DNA from: Actinocorallia sp. API 0066
GTDB taxonomy: Bacteria; Actinomycetota; Actinomycetes; Streptosporangiales; Streptosporangiaceae
NCBI RefSeq assembly: GCF_020991275.1
Contig: NZ_JAJLQY010000015.1
Location: forward strand, 62,001 to 126,000
Direction of reading: 5' to 3'
Length of the DNA stretch: 64,000 bases
Shown piece by piece: positions 34,511-42,608 of this stretch (the stretch's first letter is position 1; every line of letters starts with the position of its first letter). The position numbers and the translations under genes are program-made. Under the pieces are notes generated by a model. It was not told the DNA's origin and did not search any database. It was given only the letters and a program-made list of their open reading frames with translations.

Positions 34511-35875
34511 TCAGTGGGCGGGGGTGCGGCGGCGGCGGGGGTTGGGGTTGCCGCGGCGGCGTTCGGCGTGGGGGGCCTTGGCGGGGGAGGGGATGACGAC
34601 CGGGACGCCGGAGGGGGTGCGGGCACCGGTGACGCGGGCGAGGGTGTCGGCGACGGTGGCGTTGCCCTCGTGCGGGGTGATGCCGGCGGTGCGCATCAGG
34701 CGGCTGACCTCGCGGCGCTGGTCGGCCAGGACCAGCGTGACGACGGTGCCGGACTCGCCGGCGCGGGCGGTGCGGCCGCCGCGGTGCAGGTAGTCCTTGT
34801 GGTCGGTCGGCGGGTCGATGTTGACGACGAGATCGAGGCCGTCCACGTGGATGCCGCGCGCCGCGACGTTGGTGGCGACGAGTACGTCGACCTCCCCGGC
34901 GCGGAACTGCTCAAGGGTCCGGTTGCGCTGCGGCTGCGACTTGCCGCCGTGCAGCGCCGCGGCGCGGACGCCGCTGGAGAGCAACCGCTTGGTCAGGCGA
35001 TCGGCCGCGTGCTTCATGCCGACGAACATGATGGTGCGCCCGTCCCGGGCGGCGATCCGTACCGTGGTGTCCAGCTTGTCGGCGTCCGAGACGTGCAGCA
35101 GGTGGTGCTCCATCGTGGTGACGGCGCCCTGCGACGGGTCCACGGAGTGCGTGACGGGGTCGTTGAGGAACCGGCGAACGAGCCTGTCGACGTTCCGGTC
35201 GAGCGTCGCGGAGAACAGCATCCGCTGCCCGCCCGGCCGCACCTGGTCGAGCAGCCGGGTGACCTGGGGCAGGAAGCCCATGTCGGCCATCTGGTCGGCC
35301 TCGTCGAGCACGGCGATGCCGACCTGGTCGAGGGTGACGGCGCCGCGTTCGATGAGGTCGGCGAGGCGGCCGGGCGTCGCGATGACGACCTCACGGCCGC
35401 GCTGGATCGAGGACGCCTGACGCCCGATGGACATGCCGCCCACAACGGTCGTAAGGCGGACCCGTACGGCGTCCGCGTAGGGGGTGAGCGCGTCGGTGAC
35501 CTGCTGGGCGAGCTCCCGCGTCGGGACCAGCACCAGCGCCAGGGGCTTGCCCGGTTCGGCGCGCTTTCCGGCGATCTGGGAGAGCACCGCGAGCCCGAAG
35601 GCGAGGGTCTTGCCCGACCCGGTGCGGCCGCGGCCGAGCACGTCGCGTCCGGCGAGCGCGTTGGGCAGCGCCGCTGCCTGGATCGGGAACGGCGCGGTGA
35701 GGCCCTGGGCCGTCAGGGCGGCCAGGAGCGGTGCGGGCAGGTCCATCGCGGCGAACGTGTCCACCGCGGGGAGCGCGGGGACCGTCGCGACCGGCATGGC
35801 GAACTCGTCGTGGCCGCCGCGGTGGGCGGGGCCGGAGTCGCTGCGGCGCGGACTGCGTCGTGACGTACGGGTCAA
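34511..35875 (-). CDS. DEAD-box RNA helicase
   Basis: A 454-residue helicase. I chose TTG at 35875 because GAGGAAGG lies eight bases upstream; longer frames lack conservation. Motifs in order: Q-motif region PAPLLAALTAQGLTAPFPIQ, motif I GRGRTGSGKTLAF, PTRELAQQV, TPGRLADLI, II VLDEADQMADMGF, III MLFSATLD, IV IMFVGMKH, ALHGGKSQPQRNRTL, V VATNVAARGIHVDGLDLVV and VI HRGGRTARAGESG. The C-terminal tail is Arg/Pro-rich, typical for RNA binding. It is followed downstream on the same strand by none, and upstream by the cold-shock protein gene, which suggests a joint role in cold adaptation and RNA unfolding. Confidence 0.96.
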   Translation of the reverse strand: MTRTSRRSPRRSDSGPAHRGGHDEFAMPVATVPALPAVDTFAAMDLPAPLLAALTAQGLTAPFPIQAAALPNALAGRDVLGRGRTGSGKTLAFGLAVLSQIAGKRAEPGKPLALVLVPTRELAQQVTDALTPYADAVRVRLTTVVGGMSIGRQASSIQRGREVVIATPGRLADLIERGAVTLDQVGIAVLDEADQMADMGFLPQVTRLLDQVRPGGQRMLFSATLDRNVDRLVRRFLNDPVTHSVDPSQGAVTTMEHHLLHVSDADKLDTTVRIAARDGRTIMFVGMKHAADRLTKRLLSSGVRAAALHGGKSQPQRNRTLEQFRAGEVDVLVATNVAARGIHVDGLDLVVNIDPPTDHKDYLHRGGRTARAGESGTVVTLVLADQRREVSRLMRTAGITPHEGNATVADTLARVTGARTPSGVPVVIPSPAKAPHAERRRGNPNPRRRRTPAH

Positions 35876-35960
35876 GGGTTGGGCCTTCCTCGTGGCGGCA
35901 CGTAGCGAGGTAGGCGAACCCAAGTACGAACCAAAGAATGGGTGAAGCGAACAGGCCGCA

Positions 35961-35990
35961 GGGGCTCGAACCACTCGGAATTCGAGCCCC
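35961..35990 (-). terminator. Hairpin terminator of the cold-shock gene
   Basis: GGGGCTCGAA, a ten-base loop, then TTCGAGCCCC give a perfect ten-base stem. It lies 29 bases beyond the cold-shock gene stop on the minus strand and upstream of the helicase start. No U-tract follows. Confidence 0.75.
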
Positions 35991-36018
35991 CGCAGAGGTG
36001 AAGCTGAGGTGGAGCTGG

Positions 36019-36222
36019 TCAGGCCGGAACGATGTTCTCGGCCTGCGGGCCCTTCTGGCCCTGGGTGACGTCGAAGGACACCTTCTGGCCCTCCTGCAGC
36101 TCACGGTAGCCGCGGGTGGCGATGTTCGAGTAGTGGGCGAAGACGTCGGCGCCGCCGCCGTCCTGCTCGATGAAGCCGAAGCCCTTTTCCGCGTTGAACC
36201 ACTTCACGGTGCCAGTAGCCAT
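36019..36222 (-). CDS. CspA-family cold-shock protein
   Basis: A 67-residue single cold-shock domain. RNP1 is GFGFIEQDG and RNP2 is DVFAHYSNI; the N-terminus [18 protein letters not shown] and end [10 protein letters not shown] are family-typical. It is a cytosolic single-stranded RNA/DNA chaperone. AAGGAGA stands nine bases before the ATG. The upstream region is long and AT-richer, consistent with a structured 5' leader as in other csp genes. The adjacent helicase is a plausible functional partner. Confidence 0.98.
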   Translation of the reverse strand: MATGTVKWFNAEKGFGFIEQDGGGADVFAHYSNIATRGYRELQEGQKVSFDVTQGQKGPQAENIVPA

Positions 36223-36479
36223 AACTGATCTCTCCTTGCAAGGCGATACGTGGAGCCCGCACTTTGCGAACTCCCCAAGCTGCTGAAATGACCCCGCCAG
36301 GAGGAACCTGCTAAACAAAAAAGGCGCCACCGCAAGCTAGTCATTCACTGCGGGGCGCACAAGAAATTCTGTAACAAGAAACTCATGGGAACCACAACCA
36401 CAACTTTCACTCACAGTATCACGCCATATCACCGAACGCAAACGGCCCCGGGCGTCACCTCCGGCGGCGGCGCGCCGGA
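36223..36479. promoter_or_regulatory. Long upstream region of the cold-shock gene
   Basis: About 257 bases separate the cold-shock start (minus) and the beta-propeller gene start (plus). It contains A/T-rich islands (CTAAACAAAAAAGGCGCC and a segment with AAGAAATTCTGTAACAAG), unusual for this genome. It should contain the csp promoter and leader and the promoter of the propeller gene. Confidence 0.45.
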
Positions 36480-37742
36480 GTGTCCAGAATCTTGAACTCT
36501 TTCGCGGGCGGGGCCGACCTACCGTCGGCCACATCCGCCACGGCGGCCCCCGACACGCCCGACGCGAAGATCGTCTACGTCGGCAGCATGGCGGACTCGG
36601 CCATCAACGCCTACCTCATCGGCGCGGACGGCAAGCTTGCCCCGTTCGCCCCGGGCACGCTCAAGGCGGAGGGCCCCGTTGTCGGCATGGCCCTCACCCC
36701 CGACGGCTCTCGCCTCTTCGTCACGATCGGCGGCCTCCTCAGCACAAAGGTGCGCTCCTACAACATCGCGCCCTCCGGCGCCCTGACGGCGACGAACAAG
36801 CCAGCCAAGGAGGTCGCCGGGTCGATCTTCAGCCTGCCCGCCGTCTCGCCGGACGGCCGCTTCCTCTTCGTCGAGAGCTTCTTCGGCGGCACCATCACGT
36901 CCTACAAGATCGCCGCGGACGCGACGCTCACCCAGGTGGGCCAGCCCGTCAAGGCCGGGGACATGCCCGCGCTGCCCTCGATCACCCCCGATGGCAAGTT
37001 CCTGTACGTCTCCAACGAGGGAAGCTCCAACCTTTCGGGCTACGCGATCGGCTCCGACGGCAAGCTGACGCCCCTGCCCGGATCGCCCTACACGACCGGT
37101 GGGACGCCGCACGGTACGGCCATCACCCCTGACGGAAGCCGCCTCTACGTGCCCGAGACGATGGGAGGCGGCATCGCCGGCTTCACGATCGGTTCCGACG
37201 GCGCGCTCACGCCGCTTCCGGGCTCGCCGTACAAGGCGCCCTCCGGAGCCCTGCCGGGCCGTGTCGTCCTCACCCATGACGCGAGCCGCCTGTACGTCAT
37301 CGACGCGCTCACCACCCAGATCAAGTCGAAGGTGCACACCTTCGACGTCGCCGCGAACGGCTCGCTCACCCCGTCCGGCCGCACCCCGGCCGACTCGGGC
37401 GTCATCTTCTCCGACGGCCCGTCCGGCTGGCTCACCCCCAACCAGGGCCCGACGGCTGCGGTCCGCCTCACCGGCTCCGACGGCCCGACCCTGACGTTCT
37501 CCGCCGACGGCTCCACCGACGCCGACGGCACGATCGCCCGCTACCGCTGGACGTTCAGCGACGGCACCTCAAAGACCACGACCACCCCGACCGTCACGCA
37601 CACCTACCCGGCGTCCGGCTCGCGCTCGGTGCGCGTCACCGTCACCGACAACGAGGGCTGCTCCACCGACTTCATCTTCACCGGCCAGATCGCGAGCTGC
37701 ACCGGCTCTTCGGCGGCCACCGCCACCCTCACCGCCGGTTGA
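36480..37742 (+). CDS. Lactonase-type beta-propeller protein with PKD domain
   Basis: A 420-residue protein. Residues about 30-320 are a seven-bladed lactonase-like propeller with repeated TPDGSRLFV/SPDGRFLFV/TPDGKFLYVSNEGSSNLSGYAIG-type blades. Residues 325-410 form a PKD domain (DADGTIARYRWTFSDGTSKTTTTPTVTHTYPASGSRSVRVTVTDNEG, core YRWTFSDGTS). These suggest a secreted carbohydrate- or surface-associated protein, yet no signal peptide is visible from GTG 36480 or from the alternative TTG 36492, and the frame is closed by TAA at 36372 without an earlier start. A lost or frameshifted signal sequence is possible. A strong terminator follows. Confidence 0.85.
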   Translation: MSRILNSFAGGADLPSATSATAAPDTPDAKIVYVGSMADSAINAYLIGADGKLAPFAPGTLKAEGPVVGMALTPDGSRLFVTIGGLLSTKVRSYNIAPSGALTATNKPAKEVAGSIFSLPAVSPDGRFLFVESFFGGTITSYKIAADATLTQVGQPVKAGDMPALPSITPDGKFLYVSNEGSSNLSGYAIGSDGKLTPLPGSPYTTGGTPHGTAITPDGSRLYVPETMGGGIAGFTIGSDGALTPLPGSPYKAPSGALPGRVVLTHDASRLYVIDALTTQIKSKVHTFDVAANGSLTPSGRTPADSGVIFSDGPSGWLTPNQGPTAAVRLTGSDGPTLTFSADGSTDADGTIARYRWTFSDGTSKTTTTPTVTHTYPASGSRSVRVTVTDNEGCSTDFIFTGQIASCTGSSAATATLTAG

Positions 37743-37748
37743 CTCACC

Positions 37749-37792
37749 GGACGGCCTCGCGGTTCGTCGAGCCGGGGGCCGTCCCCCTTTTT
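37749..37792 (+). terminator. Intrinsic terminator after the propeller/PKD gene
   Basis: GGACGGCC and GGCCGTCC form an eight-base stem around a loop with further CGG/CCG pairing, followed by CCCTTTTT. This is one of the few places in the window with a real T-tract. Confidence 0.85.
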
Positions 37793-38038
37793 CGCGTCGC
37801 GTCACGGCGCGTGGAAAAAGCGCGTTCCGCGAAGCGATAAACGCGGTCGGGGCCGGTGGCCACTTATGGAATATTCCAGTTCCGGTCACCGGATAAATCC
37901 GACAAATCAACCATCTATATGAACGCCCCGGTATCGGATGGCGGAAATCCGTGCAGATCTCACGAACCGCCGGGCCATTAACTGATGTACATCTACCATC
38001 TCGGGCTAAGGCAAAACACTCAGCCCGGACGGTGAAGC
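37793..38038. promoter_or_regulatory. AT-rich upstream region with palindrome before the receptor-like gene
   Basis: This stretch contains the perfect 12-base palindrome TGGAATATTCCA at 37867-37878 and several AT-rich runs (GATAAATCC, CATCTATATGAACG, CATTAACTGATGTACATC). It should hold the promoter and operator of the 892-residue receptor-like gene. Confidence 0.5.
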
Positions 38039-40717
38039 ATGAGCGCGCGTCTGCCCCTGGAGACCCACCGCGTCGCCGAGGAGATCGACGGCGTCCTCGT
38101 CGAGCGCCCCCGGACCCGCCTGCCCGCGATCCTCATGACGGGTGAGGGCGCCGCCGCGTTCGTCGCCCTCTACCTGGACCGGCCGGTCGACGGCTCCCAC
38201 GGCGCCCTCGTCCCGTACTCCGACCTGGAACCGCCCGAACCGCCCGAACCCGTCGAGCCGGACGAGCCGGAGAACACCCCATCCGGCCCGCCAGCACCCG
38301 ACCAGCCTTACATCGACCTGGTGGGCGCGATAGCCCGTCGCTTCCAGACGTCCATGCCGAAGGGTTCGGGGAGCCTGCGCCTCCCTACGGTGCGTGCCAT
38401 CGAGAGCGTCCTCAACGCGCCGACCCCGTCCGGCCTCCTGGAGGACCGCGAACGGGAGCTGCGGGACCACCTGTTCACCATGCGCAGGCAACCCCTGGGC
38501 CGTCCGGCTGACGCGCACGTGCAGGGTGTGGCCGACCTCCACTGGACGGCACGGGTCGTCGCCTTCGCCGGGAGCCTCCTCGCCCGTCCGCTCTACGGCC
38601 TGCGCCTACGCGGCAGGTCGCTGCGCTGGGTGGGCGCGCTCAGCCCCGACGCCGGGCAGGGCTTCCTGCGCACCGCGCTACGCCTGACCCGGAACGGCGA
38701 TCTGCGCGTCAACCATGACCTCGTCCAGCGGCTCCTGCTCACCGCCCTGATCCGGGACCTCAAGAAGGCCGTCAGGCCCAACCCGTTCTCGGTGCGCCGC
38801 AACCGGCGCCGCTGGAGCTTCCTGCTGGTGCTCGGCGAGGTCACCGACGCGCGCCCCCACGCGGTCGGCCTCCTGCGGAACTACATCGAGATCCTCGACG
38901 CCGAGTCAGGCAAGGACGGGAAGCACCCGCCGCTGCTTCTGCTCGGCGCCCTCGACGGCCCGGCGCCGCCCGGTGTGCGGCGGCTGCTCCCGGCGTCCGC
39001 GCCGCACACCGGCGAGGAGATCGCCCGGCGGCTCAACGACCTGTTCCTCGCACCGCGCGGCCTCCCGGCCGCTGCTTACGAGGTGCCGATGCCGTCCGGC
39101 GGGGAAGGCGGGCTCGAAGAGTGGCTGGCCAACAACCCGCCGCCCGCCCGGCCGCCGCGCTTCTGGGACGGAGCCCGCCGCCGCGCCTACCTCTGGCGGC
39201 TCGTGGCCGGGGTGGCCGCCGTCGCCGTGGCCGTCCCGACCTGGACCTACGCCCTCGGGCCGCTCTACGAGAGGCTGACGACGGAACCGTGGTGCGCGAA
39301 GGTCGCCGACGGCCAGATCGTCGGCGTGACCGACGGCCTGGAATGCTCGCTCGCCGTTCCGGGACCCGACGGCAGGGAACTGCGTGAACTGGAGAAACTC
39401 ACCGGCCAGAACAACAGGGCGATCGGTGACGCGCCCTCCCGCACCGTCGTCTTCTACGCGCCGGTCAGCGCCCGGGACGGCGCCGGGAACACCACGCTGA
39501 ACGGAATCCACAGCCTGCGCGGCGCCATTCACGCGCAGCAGCGGATCAACGGCACCACCGGCAAGGACCATCTGAAGGTCAGGCTGCTCATCGCCAATCC
39601 CGGTGACGGATTCGCCTACGCTGGCAGCGCCGCCGATAAGACCCCCGACGTCACCGGAATGATCCTCAAAAGGGCGGCGAAGGACAGGATCGTCGCGGTC
39701 ATTGGCATCACGCAGAGCCGGGAGACGTCCCTAGCGGCCATTCGCCGACTCGGCAGGGAGAAGATCCCCGTCGTGGCGAGTTCCACAACGGGGAGCGCGA
39801 TGGTCGACCCGGACGATCCGGCGCTGCTCCGGTACTTCCAGGTGTCCCCGACGAACGCGTCGATCGCCGCCGTGATGGCCGCGTTCGTCAAGGACTCCGC
39901 CCAGGTGAAAGCCCTCGTCAAGGGCGCGCCGGACGGCCCCCCGACGGCGATTCTCGTCTACCACCCGGACGACCCGGTGTTCAGCGCCGACCTCGCGCAC
40001 AAGTTCGAGGACGCCTACGGAACGGCGAACACCTCGCTCGTCGCCTACAGCGAGGGGGACGGGATCAGCGCGTCCGACGCGGCGAAACGGATCTGCGAGA
40101 ACGTCGCGATCACCCGCGGCGTCGTCGTCTACGTGGGCCGTGCCGCCCGGCAGGAGGATCTGCTGAACCGGATGAGCAAGGAGCACAACTGCCGGAAGGA
40201 CAGGCCGGTGATTCCGCTGCTGGTCGAGGCGCCCACAAGCGGTTTCCTCAACGACCCCGCCGCGTGGATGAAACGCCATTCGTTCGTCTCGCTGTTCTCG
40301 ACGCCGTTCGACGCGTCACTGGCCGACGAGAACGACGGCTACACCGAGTTCGAGGACGAGTTCACCGAGTACTTCGACGGCAAGGGATTCGCCTATCGGC
40401 CGAACAGCGACGCGGCGGGCGCCTATGACGCGCTCGACATCGTCTCGCACGTGACGGACGTCGCCTACGGCATCACGGGCGACGCCGTCTCGGCCGACCA
40501 TGTCTTTTTTGTCCTCAACGATCCGGGGGTCGGCGGCACCGGCGAGTGGCGCGGCGCGACCGGACCCATCACCCTCAACGGGGCGAACCGGTACCCGCCC
40601 GACAAGGAGATCTACGTGATCGGCACCGGCGCGGACGGCGAGAACACGGTGCTCCTCCGCTGCGGCCACCTCGCCCGCACCTGGGGCCGTCCGGAGGCCG
40701 TCCACGCCTGCCCGTGA
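38039..40717 (+). CDS. One-TM receptor-like protein with type 1 periplasmic-binding outer domain
   Basis: An 892-residue chimera. Residues 1-385 are cytosolic: an acidic Pro-rich segment (PPEPPEPVEPDEPENTP), helical regions (FLRTALRLTRNGDLRVNHDL) and a Rossmann-like strand series (WSFLLVLGEVTD; PPLLLLGALDG) without a Walker A motif. A membrane helix (LWRLVAGVAAVAVAVPTWTYAL) lies near residue 395. The outer 470 residues are a Leu/Ile/Val-type ligand-binding domain: TLNGIHSLRGAIHAQQRIN, DRIVAVIGITQSRETSLAAI, IPVVASSTTGSAMV, YFQVSPTNASIAAVMAAFV, RPNSDAAGAYDALDIV. Such proteins sense a small ligand outside and act inside; no transporter genes accompany it. It converges on the next gene with four bases between. 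Confidence 0.85.
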   Translation: MSARLPLETHRVAEEIDGVLVERPRTRLPAILMTGEGAAAFVALYLDRPVDGSHGALVPYSDLEPPEPPEPVEPDEPENTPSGPPAPDQPYIDLVGAIARRFQTSMPKGSGSLRLPTVRAIESVLNAPTPSGLLEDRERELRDHLFTMRRQPLGRPADAHVQGVADLHWTARVVAFAGSLLARPLYGLRLRGRSLRWVGALSPDAGQGFLRTALRLTRNGDLRVNHDLVQRLLLTALIRDLKKAVRPNPFSVRRNRRRWSFLLVLGEVTDARPHAVGLLRNYIEILDAESGKDGKHPPLLLLGALDGPAPPGVRRLLPASAPHTGEEIARRLNDLFLAPRGLPAAAYEVPMPSGGEGGLEEWLANNPPPARPPRFWDGARRRAYLWRLVAGVAAVAVAVPTWTYALGPLYERLTTEPWCAKVADGQIVGVTDGLECSLAVPGPDGRELRELEKLTGQNNRAIGDAPSRTVVFYAPVSARDGAGNTTLNGIHSLRGAIHAQQRINGTTGKDHLKVRLLIANPGDGFAYAGSAADKTPDVTGMILKRAAKDRIVAVIGITQSRETSLAAIRRLGREKIPVVASSTTGSAMVDPDDPALLRYFQVSPTNASIAAVMAAFVKDSAQVKALVKGAPDGPPTAILVYHPDDPVFSADLAHKFEDAYGTANTSLVAYSEGDGISASDAAKRICENVAITRGVVVYVGRAARQEDLLNRMSKEHNCRKDRPVIPLLVEAPTSGFLNDPAAWMKRHSFVSLFSTPFDASLADENDGYTEFEDEFTEYFDGKGFAYRPNSDAAGAYDALDIVSHVTDVAYGITGDAVSADHVFFVLNDPGVGGTGEWRGATGPITLNGANRYPPDKEIYVIGTGADGENTVLLRCGHLARTWGRPEAVHACP

Positions 40718-40721
40718 CGGG

Positions 40722-41420
40722 TCAGTGCCGGGTTCCGTTGACGGTGATCGCGCGGAACTCGGCGACGGCGTCCTCGCTGTAGACGCCGACCGCCCCCGAC
40801 GGGTAGGGCCGCTCGTGGTCGGTGAACTCCGTCAGGTCGTCGCCCCCTACGGCGACGCGTAGGGTCGCGCCCCGCTGTGAGATCCGCACGGCGTACCAGG
40901 AGCCGAGCGGGTAAGGCTCGTCGCCGGTAGCGAGGAAGCGCTGCCCTCCCGGATAGGCGGGGTCCCGCTTACCGAGTTCCCAGCCGTTCGGTTTCAGCGC
41001 CAGATAGTAGAAGTGCTCCGGGTCGGTGTAAGCCCAGACGATCCAGGCCACCTCCCACGGGTTGCCCTCAGGTTCGCGCAGTGCCTTCACCGTCCGGGCT
41101 TCCAGCTCGAAGTCCAGCTCGGTGAAGGCCGCCACGGAGACGATGAGCCCCGCGTGCGTGGCGCTCGGCCGCGCGGGCGCCTGCGGCCGGAGGCTGAGCA
41201 CGCCGTCCCGCGCCCCGTTGCGCCCGTGCCCGTCGAAGACCGACTTCCACGGCCCGTGCACGCTCCCGTCCTTCCACCGCGTGAACGTCCCCGGCGCGCG
41301 CTCGTCGGCGCGGGAGAACGGCTGGATCCACAGCAGCGCCGGGACGAGCAGCGCGGCCAGCACGAGGGGCCAGCGCCGTCGTGGCGGACGGCGGTGCCTG
41401 GCACGTTCGCGTACGGTCAA
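40722..41420 (-). CDS. Membrane-anchored concanavalin-like (DUF1080-type) protein
   Basis: A 232-residue protein, TTG start. A basic N-terminus and one hydrophobic segment (WPLVLAALLVPALLWIQPF) make it a signal-anchored outer protein. The rest is a beta-sandwich of the DUF1080/LamG kind: TELDFELEARTVKAL, WEVAWIVWAYTDPEHFYYLALKPNGWELGKRDP, YAVRISQRGATLRVAVGGDDL and PYPSGAVGVYSEDAVAEFRAITV. Such folds bind or cut glycans. It is the last gene of the polysaccharide operon after wecB and presumably acts on the exported polymer. Confidence 0.8.
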   Translation of the reverse strand: MTVRERARHRRPPRRRWPLVLAALLVPALLWIQPFSRADERAPGTFTRWKDGSVHGPWKSVFDGHGRNGARDGVLSLRPQAPARPSATHAGLIVSVAAFTELDFELEARTVKALREPEGNPWEVAWIVWAYTDPEHFYYLALKPNGWELGKRDPAYPGGQRFLATGDEPYPLGSWYAVRISQRGATLRVAVGGDDLTEFTDHERPYPSGAVGVYSEDAVAEFRAITVNGTRH

Positions 41421-41447
41421 CGGGCGCCTGCCAGAAGGGTGGGACGG

Positions 41448-42581
41448 TCAGGTCGGCGCTCCCACGGGCAGGAAGCCGTGGTCGTGGGTCAGCGCCGCGA
41501 TGATGCGCTCGGCCGCCCTTCCGTCGCCGAACGGGTTGACCGCGTTCGCCATGGCGGCGTACGCGGCGGCGTCGTCGAGCAGCCGGGTCGCCTCATCGTA
41601 GAGGACGGCGGCGTCGGTGCCGATGAGCTTGGCCGTGCCCGCCTCGACGGCCTCGGGACGCTCCGTCGTCGCGCGCAGCACGAGCACGGGCTTGCCGAGG
41701 CTGGGCGCCTCCTCCTGCACGCCGCCGGAGTCGGTGAGGACGAGGTCGCAGGCGGCGAGCGTCGCGGCGAAATCCGCATAGCCGAGGGGTTCGACTATTG
41801 TCACCCGAGGGTGACCGTCGAGGACGGGCAGCAGGGATTCCCGGACGGCCGGGCTCTTGTGCAGCGGGAGCAGCAACTCGCAGTCGCCCCGGTCGGCGAG
41901 CCGCCGCAGCGAGCCCGCCATCGCCGCCATCTCCGCGCCCTGGCTCTCGCGCCGGTGCAGCGTCACGAGGACGCGGCGCAGCCCGGTCCGGAACGCGGGG
42001 ACGCCCTGGCCGCGCGGCAGGATCCACAGCAGGTTGTCGATCACCGTGTTGCCCGTCACCGCGATCCGCTCGTCCGGCACGCCCTCGCTGCGCAGGGACC
42101 CGGCGGACCGCTCGGTGGGCGCGAAGTGCCAGCGCGAGATCCGGCCGATGAGCTGCCGGTTGATCTCCTCCGGGAACGGGTTGCCGAGGTCGCCGGTGCG
42201 CAGCCCCGCCTCGACGTGCGCGACGGGCACCTTCTGGTAGCTCGCGGCGAGCGCCCCGCACATCGCCGTGGTGGTGTCGCCCTGGACGACCACAAGGTCG
42301 GGCCCCGATTCGGCGATGGTGCGGCCCAGGCCGTCCACCAGCCTCCCGGTCAGCTCGGCGAGCCCCTGCCGCTCGCGCATCACCGCGAGGTCCGCCGCCG
42401 CCTTCATCTCCAGCAGGTGCAGCATCTGTTCGAGCATCTCGCGGTGCTGCCCGGTGCTGACGACGACGGGCTCGAAGCGCGGGTCGGCGGACATGGCGCG
42501 CACGACGGGGGCGAGTTTGATGGCCTCCGGACGCGTACCGAGGACGACCATGGCACGGATCGGCTCAGGGACGGTGGGCAT
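41448..42581 (-). CDS. wecB: UDP-N-acetylglucosamine 2-epimerase (non-hydrolysing)
   Basis: A 377-residue GT-B-fold epimerase that interconverts UDP-GlcNAc and UDP-ManNAc. Motifs: VLGTRPEAIKLAPVVRAM, VVVQGDTTTAMCGALAASY, VAHVEAGLRTGDLGNPFPEEINR and DSGGVQEEAPSLGKPVLVLR with PE/ERPEA. GGGAGC stands before the ATG. It lies between the GT2 synthase gene and the DUF1080-type gene with gaps of 27 bases on each side. It indicates that the polymer made here contains ManNAc or a derivative, or uses it for a linkage unit. Confidence 0.96.
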   Translation of the reverse strand: MPTVPEPIRAMVVLGTRPEAIKLAPVVRAMSADPRFEPVVVSTGQHREMLEQMLHLLEMKAAADLAVMRERQGLAELTGRLVDGLGRTIAESGPDLVVVQGDTTTAMCGALAASYQKVPVAHVEAGLRTGDLGNPFPEEINRQLIGRISRWHFAPTERSAGSLRSEGVPDERIAVTGNTVIDNLLWILPRGQGVPAFRTGLRRVLVTLHRRESQGAEMAAMAGSLRRLADRGDCELLLPLHKSPAVRESLLPVLDGHPRVTIVEPLGYADFAATLAACDLVLTDSGGVQEEAPSLGKPVLVLRATTERPEAVEAGTAKLIGTDAAVLYDEATRLLDDAAAYAAMANAVNPFGDGRAAERIIAALTHDHGFLPVGAPT

Positions 42582-42608
42582 GCGTGCTCCCGACAGGTGA
42601 GAGGGGGG

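Noticed and set aside
33683-35863. 726-residue plus-strand frame
   Set aside because: It runs antisense to a kinase and the DEAD-box helicase, with Gly/Ala/Arg-rich low-complexity sequence and no ribosome-binding site; a GC-bias shadow. Only its 34251-34500 part is noted separately.
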